A DNA stretch of 41,352 nt from positions 1 to 41,352 of the forward strand of contig MU401741.1 in the NCBI GenBank assembly GCA_022579005.1, in the 5' to 3' direction. This document shows positions 32,591-41,352 of this stretch, piece by piece (positions within the stretch are counted from its first letter, which is position 1; each line of letters starts with the position of its first letter). Made by a program: the position numbers and the translations under genes. This DNA is from Poronia punctata. Lineage: Eukaryota; Ascomycota; Sordariomycetes; Xylariales; Xylariaceae. The notes below the pieces were generated by a model that had not been told where the DNA came from, searched no databases, and was given only the letters and a program-made list of their open reading frames with translations.

Positions 32591-35500
32591 TTTTTTTGTA
32601 TAAATTATTTTTTTTTTATTACACCTTTTTTTTAAACATGTTTTGCTAGGCTACACTATTTTTTATAAGCTTAAAAAATTAATAAAGCCTTTATATAAGA
32701 ACTAAAATTTATTTGTTATATATAGTGCAACGTAATTAGCATATATGCTAGTTACGCCTTATGTTATAAGGTAGCTACAAGACTAAAGGAGAATAGCTTG
32801 ATTTCTGTTTTTATATATGTAGCCCTTATTTTTGCGTTGCTTTCTAAACTTAAATATCTAGCTATTTATTGTATACTTAATATACTAAGTCATGCTTTTT
32901 AAAATACCTTTATAAAGCTATAATTAATGCAAAGCTTTTAAAACCTAGTTAATGCGTTTATTTTAGCTAAACCTTTTTTAGTATAAAGTTAAAGTAATCT
33001 TTAGAAATTTTTAATTTTATTATAATAGTAATTTTGCCTAGATATAAAACTTATAAGAGTTTTTCTTTATAAAACAAACTATATAAAAAAAAAAAAAGCT
33101 AGAAATTAATAATGTGCTTATATATGCAAACGCGCGCAAGCTAAAAGTGTAATAAGTCTTTAATACTGCTAATATTTAACTAAAAAAATAAAAACAAAAT
33201 ACTAGCTTACTTTAAACCTTAAAAATTATAAAAATTAGCTAAAAGCCTTAGTATAAAAACAACGTATTATAAAAAAGCTTTAAAAATAACTAAGTTATTA
33301 CAATTTAAAACTAAGCAGTAAAAGCTGTACAAATTAAGCTATAAAGCTAAAACTATAAAATATAACTTAGCTAGCTTACTACTTTTAGTTTAATAAAACT
33401 ATAAGACTACAACTTAAAAAATACTTTTAATAGTAATTTAAAAAAACTAAAAATATAAAAAAACTAAAAAAAAACTAAAAAACAAGTAGCTAAAAAACTA
33501 GCAAAACTAAAAAACTAAAAGAACTAAAAAAATTTAAATATTATAACAAATAAAAAAAAGTAGCATATTTTATAAAGTATAAAAAAGTTTGCTATACTTA
33601 AAGCTGCGTATATGCAAGCTAGCAGTTAAAAACTAAAGCGACTTAAAAATTAGACTTTTAATAAAAACTTTAAAAATTAATAGCTTGCTTAAGCAAAAAC
33701 CTTTAAAATTTTAACTAAATATAAATACTAGCTAATAACTTTTTATTATATTTTTTTCCTTTTTTAATTAATACTAGCTTTTTAATACATTTATACTTTA
33801 TTATTTTAGCTTATATTATTTTATATAGTTTTTTTTATTTAACACGTTGCTTTTTATAAAACTTTATAGTTTTATAAATAAAAACTATAATCTAAGTTGC
33901 TACTTTGTGCTACTTAAACCTTTTGCTTTAAAACAATATTAAAGCAGTTTACTAAACTTTACTTTTACTTAAAAAGCAATATTTTTAACTATTTGCTTAT
34001 ACTTAGCTAGCTTTATTTTACTTTTTATTATTAACTTAAAGCTTAAAGCTTTTAAGTTAGCTAAAACTTTTGCTTTATTATTACTTTTTATTTAAAAACT
34101 TATTTTAACTCTTATTTTTAGCGCTTTAACTATAAGCTATAAAAATTTAACTTTAATCTTTACTAACTATTTTGCTACTTTTTTATATAACTTTTGCATT
34201 TTTTAGCAATATATAACCTATTTTAACTTTTTAAAGCGTTTTAACCTCTTTTTTAATAGCACTAAAACAATAAACTAGCTTAAAAAAGTTTTTTATTACT
34301 TTAATAATTATTATATAACTTTAAAAGCTTATATTTAACTATTACTTTAATATGCTTTAACTTATAAAGTTTGCAAGCAGTTAATTTTTTTTTTAAAAAA
34401 CTATATAAACTAAAACATTGCTTATAGCGCTATTAAGCATTATTTTTATTTAAATAATTTTAAACAAAAGTCTTTTACTATTATTATATTTTATAACTAT
34501 AAAAAAATATTTTAGTTAAATAATATTAAAAGCTTATATAAATACTTTTAATAATATTATTTTTTTTACTAAAATATTAAAGCTTATAATAAGCTTTATT
34601 TTAATAATATTATAGTTTAAAGCTTTTTATAAAAAATATTTAACTTTATAATCTAAGCTATTTTTTTTTTTATTAACTAAAATTTAGTAACTTTAAACAA
34701 CTTACTTATAAAAACCTTTATAATAAGCTTAATTTTTAAGTAATAAATAAATTTTGCTTTTAAAAATACTAAAAGTAAAGTAAAAAAAATCTTAGCTTAT
34801 TTAAAAAAAAGTCTAAGCTTTTTAAAAAACTTAATAAGCTTTTTTACTTATACTTTATTAAAGCTATAATAGCTTAGCTTAAAAATTAATAAAATGCTTA
34901 ATAAGCAAAAAGTATAGCTATAATTAATAGCTAGCTAGTAACTATTATAAAATAAAAGCTTATTATTATTATAAATAACTTTACTTTATATTTTTAAAAA
35001 ATTAAAATTATAATAAGTTAGCTAAAAGTTATTATAAAAAAATAATAAAAAATAATAAATTAACTAGCTTTTTAGCTTTTTATTAATTATAATTAGCAAA
35101 GCACGTAAGCTATAGTATATTTAATAAACTAGTAAAGCAGCTATAGTAAATAAAAATAAAAAAGTTACTAAAGCTATTTAAATTAAAAAGCACTTAATTA
35201 TAAATATTAAATATGTTTAAAAAACTTTTACTTATAATAAAACTATTTAAAAGCATACAACTTTAATAAAAATAAAATTATATATTTTAATAGTTAGTAG
35301 TACTTTAAAAAAAAGTACTTGCTTAAGCATATTTAATATATTGCTTTGCTTAATAACGTTATTATATTTAGCTAAAAGTATAAAAGTATTAAAATTAAAG
35401 CATTACGCTATATTTAAAAAAATAACCTAGCTAATAATTATAACTTTTACTTTTTAGCATACTATAAACTTAAAAAGTATAATTTAATTTTATAAAATAT

Positions 35501-38500
35501 AGCTTTTAAAGCAGCATAATAGTTATAAATAAAGTATATTTAATTAGTATAAGTAGCTAATACTTAAAATTAATAAAACGCTTTAGCTATAAAAAACGTT
35601 ATTAATACTAAACCTTTTACTTATACTAGCAATATAAGCATAATTAAAGCTTTGTATTAAAATAATAACTTATTTATATATAAAAGCAAAAGTTATATTT
35701 ATATAAACTAAACTTAAAATTTTATTTATATTACTATTATTAACTTTAATAATATAAAAGTTATAAAAAAAGTTAAAAAAAGCAATAATAAAATAGCTAT
35801 TAAAATATTTACTATTAACTAATATAAGCTACTTTTTATATAAGTTTACTTTTATTAAAAGCTTATAAAAGTTTTTACTTAAAAAAACAAAAATATTTTA
35901 TTATAATTAAATATTTAACTAATTACTTTAAAAGTTAAAATATTTAATTTACTTTTTATTACTATAAAAAATATACTTAAAAGCAAAAAAGCTAATATAA
36001 AATAAGCGCTTAATATTTATATAAAAGCTTAATAGTTATAAAATATTAAAGTTAATAAGCTACTTTTAAAAAAAGTTAATATTATGCTTAAAAACATAAT
36101 TTTTAAAGCACTAAGCTATACTAACGTATTAATTTATTAAATTAGCTATATTATTTAAAACGCTATAGTTAAAAGTAAAAAAACTATTTATATAGCGCTT
36201 AAAAATATTAAATACTAATTTAGCTAAAAAAGCAAAAGTTAAGTTTTAATTAACGCTATAAACCTTAGCAAGCTACTTAGCTTATAGCTTAATATAATTA
36301 CGCTTTTAAAATTAATTAATTACTTTATAGCTTTAGTTTAATAAACTAAATTTTAGCTTATTAAAAATATATTATAATAAGTAACTAATATAAATAGCTA
36401 TTTTTATATTAATATTATAATAGTTACTTTTAATATTTTATAAAACAATATTTAACTAAGTACTTAAAGCTTTAATTTAAAGCTAACTTTATTTTAAGTA
36501 TTTTTTATAGCTTTAAAGCAGCGTATAGTTACTAACTACGTTTAAACTTGCTTTAAAATTACTATTATTATAAGCATAAAAAAGCAAGGCAAGCTTATTA
36601 TAAAAGTTATTAATACTAGTGTACAAGCTAGCTTTATTATTAAAATATATGTTTTAAAGCACGCTTTGCTAGTTTAATAAACTAGTTTTACTTAAAAAAG
36701 CTATAGCAATAATGCTAATAAAGTTAATTATACTAATATTATTAAAACTAAAATATAGCTTATTAAGTAAAGCGTTAATTTTTTATTATATATTATTTTA
36801 AAGCAATATACTTTATTTTTTTTGCTTTTAAGTATAAATTTTATTATTAAAATAAACATATTTTTATACTATTAAAATAACTACTTTATATATAATATAT
36901 AGTTTAAAAAAATAAAAATTATAATTTTAGTAGCATTTATTAAAAACTAATTTTTACTATAGTTATTTAAAGTTATTAATATATTAAAAAACTAGCTACT
37001 ATTTACTTATTTTTAAAGCTAGCAAATAGCATAATAAGGCTTTATTAAGCAACTATTAAAAAAGTAGCTAATAGTAATAATAATAATAAGTTTAACTTAT
37101 TTTGCTATAATTAAAACATTATTTTAGTTATAAATTATAACGTTGCTTTTTATAGCATACCTTAAAAAAAAATCTTTAATATAGTGCTTAATATTAAAAA
37201 AAGCTTACTTTTAAATATTGCTAGCTTTAGCTTTACTTACTTTAAAAACGCTATACTATTTAGTTATAAGCATAGTATTAATTTTAGCTTTTTTAATATA
37301 TTTTTAATTAGTTTAGCTAATAATAAAACTATATAAGCTATATTATATAATAACGCTTTTATAAATATTTTTTATAATACTACTTAAAAGGTTTATTATA
37401 AAGCCTAATAAACTAGCATTGCTGCTATTAAAAAAGCAAATTAACTAAGCGCTTTAATTAAATTATTTAATATTTTTACTATATATAAAAGCAAAGCTAA
37501 AAAAGTTTATTTTTTTAATAATATTTTACTAAATAAAATAACTTTTTTAAGTATATATAACTAAAAAAAAAAAGCTATTAAAAAAAAAGTTATAAACATT
37601 AAAAATAAAACTTAATTATAGCAAAAAAATATTTATAAAAATATTTAGCTTTAATTTATAAAATATTTTTAAAAAATATAACTTACTTAAAAAAAAGTTA
37701 TAAAGCTACTTTAAAGCTTAAAAAAAACTAACTTTATTAATATAAAAAAAACAGTTTTACTAAAAATCTTTTTTTATAAAAAAATAGCTTTAATATAAAA
37801 TTTTTTTAAAATAAAACGCGCTAATAATAGTATTGCTTTGCTATATAAAATCAAAGCAGTGCCTTATAAAGCATAGTAAGCTAAAAACATTTTAATTTTT
37901 ATATTATTAAAAAACAAAGTTATTAAAGTTTTATAAATACGCTTTAAAAATAAAGTTTTAAAAAAAGCAAGCTTGCTATATTATAATACGTAGTTTATAG
38001 TTAAAAAGCTTAAAAAAGGCCTACGCCTTATTAACTTAGCTACTAAGCTTAATACTATTATTATTTAAAACACTATTTTACTATAAAGCTATAATAAGTT
38101 TGCAAAAAAATTTGCTATATACGTTATTATATTAGTTAGCAACTTGTTTTCTAGCTATAACTAAATTAATCTTTTTATTTATAGCTATATTTTAACTATA
38201 TTTAACACTTTGCTTAGGTTACTTTAAATAACAACCTTGCTATAAAGCTATATAAACTTTATTGCCTAGTTTTTATATATTATTATATAAGTCCTCTTTA
38301 ATATTACCTTTTAAAAATGCAAGCTTTTTTTTAATAATATAGAAATTAAAGGCCTTATATTATATTATAACAATTAAAAAGTTGCTTTTAAAATTAGGCA
38401 ATATGTTTAGTAAAGGAAATTATAAGGTAGTATAGTAAATTTTATAAATTAATAATCTAAAAAAAAGGAATCTAGCAAGGTTAGGTTAATTAATTATAAC

Positions 38501-41352
38501 TTAACTAATTAACCTTAGTACGCTAGTCCTTATTTAATTTAGCTATTTAATCTACAGGCTATAAGACCTTATTTTTTAAGTTTCTTTATAATATGTTATA
38601 TTAAGTGCTAGCTACTTAAAAAATTAGCGTTAACTTTAACAAATATAAACAAAAGTAAATTTTTTTATTTTTGTACTTTTTTTGTTTTTTTTACCTTTTA
38701 AGGTCGTTTGCGCTAAATATAGTTAAGCTAATTAGTAGTTTTTTTTTTATTTTTAGTTTACTTTCTTTTTAAACCTAGTATTTTTTAATAAGTGCTTTTG
38801 CATTGCATAGTTGCTACTTTAAGCGCTACTAGTTGTTTTTATAGCTATACTTTTTTTATTTAATTAAGTACTAGTATTTTATTTTAAAGCGGTTTAAGTA
38901 ATAATTTAAAATAGTTTTAACTTTAAATAAATTTTTTACTTTATTTTAATTTAGCTAGTTATTTTAAATAAGACCGGAAGCTAGGATAAACTTATAAAAT
39001 AGGTTTTTTTTTTTTGTTTAAAAAATAGGTAAGCTATAAAAATAACTAAGTAAATTTTAAAAGTTTTAAAAAAGTTAATTTTGTAAGCTAGTTTTTTAAT
39101 TTTTTTTTTTATTTTTTATAAGCTTGCGCGCTGTTATAAGTACTTTTAAAATAGTTGTTTAAGTAAATAATAGCTACAATGTAGCTAGAAGTAAACTTTG
39201 TTTTTTATATTAAACTTAATAAGTTTATGCTTTTTGTTATAGTATTGCTTAGCTTAAGTAGTAGCAAAGTTTATAGCTAGCTTAGCATTTTAGCGTAAAT
39301 AGGTTTAAATAGTATTTAAAGTATTTAAGTTTAATTTTAATAAGCTTTTAAATTATATAATTATATTGTTAAATTTAAAAAGCTAAAATTTAAAAAGTAG
39401 CTTATATACTAAAGCTTTAATTATTTTAAAATATGCGCTATTTAGGTTTTATTATAAAGCTAGCAGTAAGTTAATCTATTTATAATTTAAGTATTTAAAA
39501 TAGTAAAAATAAATAGCTATTTTAACTATTTAATTTTTTTACTTTAACGCTTTATTAGTTTATAAGTAATAAGCTGTTAATATTAAGAGCTTAGCTTTAA
39601 AACCTTTTTAAAGTTCTTTTTAAAAAGCTAAAGTAAATTTTTAGTTTTAATTTAAAATAATGCTTAAAAAAGCACTTTAGTTAGCAGTTAAAGCAGCTTA
39701 AATAAATACTTTAGCTTAGTTTTTTATAATATACTTTGCATTACTTAGTAGTAATAATAACTTTTTAAATATAATATAAGTAATTATTATTAAAGCGTTA
39801 AAATTTTTTATTTTTTTAACTTTTATAGTAAGTTAGTTAATTTAACTTTTAAAAGTTTTATAATAAAGTTAATAACAATAGTTTTTATAAGTTAAAAGTT
39901 TACTAGTTAAGTAGCTTAGTATAAGCTATGTAGTTTTTTTTATAATATTGCGCAAAGCTTATAAGTGTTATAATAATTAATATACTTTTTAACTAGTTTT
40001 GTTTTTTTTTAAATTAAGTATTGCTTTAGGTTTTATAGTATATGTTATTTTTTAAAGTAGTGTTTATTATTATAAACAGTAGCTATAAACGTACTAATAA
40101 GGTTTTTTAAAATATATAGCTACTAGTTATTTTTTTAGTTAACATTATATATTAACTTGTTAATAATTATAAAAAAGTAGCTTAGCTTAAAAAAGTTAAT
40201 AACGTTTTTATTATTTTTTTTTTAAACTTGTTAAAAAATCTAGCTATATTTTAAATCTTTTTTATATTTTTTTTTAAACTTCTTTTTTATTTTTAAGTTT
40301 ATTATAGCAATAGTTTTTATAACTAACTATATTTAGTTAAAAGTTAGCTTTTTATTTAACTAAACTACTTTTTTGTTTTTGTTTGTTTTATTAATAACGT
40401 TTTAAAAATAGCTTAAAGTGTTAAATATAAAATTAAGCTATTTTAGTACGTAGTAAGTTTATAGTTTATATTATAATAAATAAATTAAAACGTTAACTAG
40501 TTTTTTATTTACTTAATTTATTAAAGCTATATTAAGACTAGTTTAGTTAAAAATGCTTTTAATAGCAAAGTAGTTTATAAGTACTACTATAAAGTTGTTT
40601 AATACTTTAATTATAGTTTTTAACTGTTTATAAGCTTAGATAACGTAAGCTACTTTTATTTTTAAAGGTTTATATTTTAATTTTAGCTATAAAAGCAAAT
40701 AGTTTAAAAACATTATAAGTTTTACTTAAGTGTTTAAAATAATTGCTTTAAGCTATTATTTATACCTTTTTTTAGTATAAAATAATATAACTTTAAAGCT
40801 TTTTTTTAGTAAGGCATTAATTTATATAAAAAGTGTTTTAGCTAGATTATAGTACTTAAAAATAGTATGCTTATATATTAAATTTTATATTGCTTAAAAA
40901 AACTTTATTTTAACTTTTGTTAGCTTAAAATAAGTTAATTAAACGTAAGCTTGCTACTTTTTTAAGTTACTATTTATAACTTTTCTTTTTTTATAGCTTT
41001 TGTTTAATAAAGCTATTTTTTGCTTTTATAAAGGTTTTATATATTAAGTATAGTATAGCAATAGTGTTTAAAGAAAGCTGCTGCTTTTAAAATATTGTTT
41101 TAAAGCTTTTAAGTTATTTAAAAAAGCTAAGTTTTAAAAAGCTGCTAACTAATATTTAATTGTTGCTATTTTAAAAAACTTAACGTAAAAGCTTAGCAAT
41201 TTAACTAAAAGGTATTTTAAAAACAATTTTTTTAAAAATATTAAAATGCATTTTTACTTAAAAAAGTTAAATACTTTATAAAGGTGCTTTAAGTAACTAG
41301 CTTTATTATTTAAAAATATTATAATATTGTTAATAAAAGCTTAGCAAAATAA
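32591..41352. repeat. A+T-rich block, no genes (RIP-like relics)
   Basis: Nearly 8.8 kb of A+T-rich sequence with stops in all frames. In 38941-39300 I see no TpC among about 26 cytosines, as in the left block. A slightly less decayed patch lies at about 38200-38720. It includes AGGTTAATTA (38483-38492) and its reverse complement (38506-38515), which could be a remnant element end. No open frame, RNA gene or full-length repeat is recognised. The block runs to the window end. Confidence 0.7.

Overview
The window looks like nuclear DNA of a filamentous ascomycete (Pezizomycotina). It has short GT-AG introns of about 53-111 bp with CTAAC/CTGAC-type branch sites, a fungal-type gene repertoire, and two compartments: a gene island of normal base composition (about 19.1-32.6 kb) set in extremely A+T-rich blocks (about 1-4.7 kb, 8.9-15.4 kb and 32.6-41.35 kb). 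The A+T-rich blocks hold no open frames of note. They look like old transposons destroyed by C-to-T mutation of the RIP (repeat-induced point mutation) kind. I cannot name the genus from sequence alone.

Left side, 1-19.1 kb: an A+T-rich block; a degraded minisatellite (3930-4765) that becomes less mutated toward its right end; a mixed region with TTAC-type microsatellites; a 1.7-kb inverted repeat (6691-8418); an LTR-like pair (8582-8900 and 15432-15750, exact offset 6850 bp) enclosing a 6.5-kb A+T-rich interior; a DNA-transposon-like element with inverted ends of about 147 bp (15803-16768); and two adjacent palindromes (17251-18270 and about 18312-19108) that reach the edge of the gene island.

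Gene island: five protein genes, all apparently intact once introns are placed. In order: a secreted or membrane-anchored protein of unknown function (+, 19818-20826, 316 aa); a UDP-glucose 6-dehydrogenase-like enzyme (+, 22005-24054, 635 aa, with a GC-AG intron); a mitochondrial succinyl-CoA:3-ketoacid CoA transferase (+, 24850-26739, 538 aa, four exons); a probable AhpD-like protein ending in the peroxisomal signal AKL (-, 26981-27847, 288 aa); and a 12-helix major facilitator transporter of the allantoate permease/anion:cation symporter group (-, 29220-31435, 485 aa, 11 exons including one of 31 nt). Just upstream of the AhpD-like gene there is a 10-N assembly gap beside a 71-C homopolymer, with the same sequence apparently present on both sides of it.

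The genes do not form an obvious pathway or biosynthetic cluster. UDP-glucuronate formation, ketone-body/CoA transfer, a peroxisomal protein and an anion transporter are ordinary housekeeping or accessory functions. The most unusual signal is in the non-coding blocks. In the samples I tallied, remaining cytosines are almost always preceded by A or G (TpC and, on the other strand, GpA nearly absent). Classical CpA-directed RIP does not by itself predict that.
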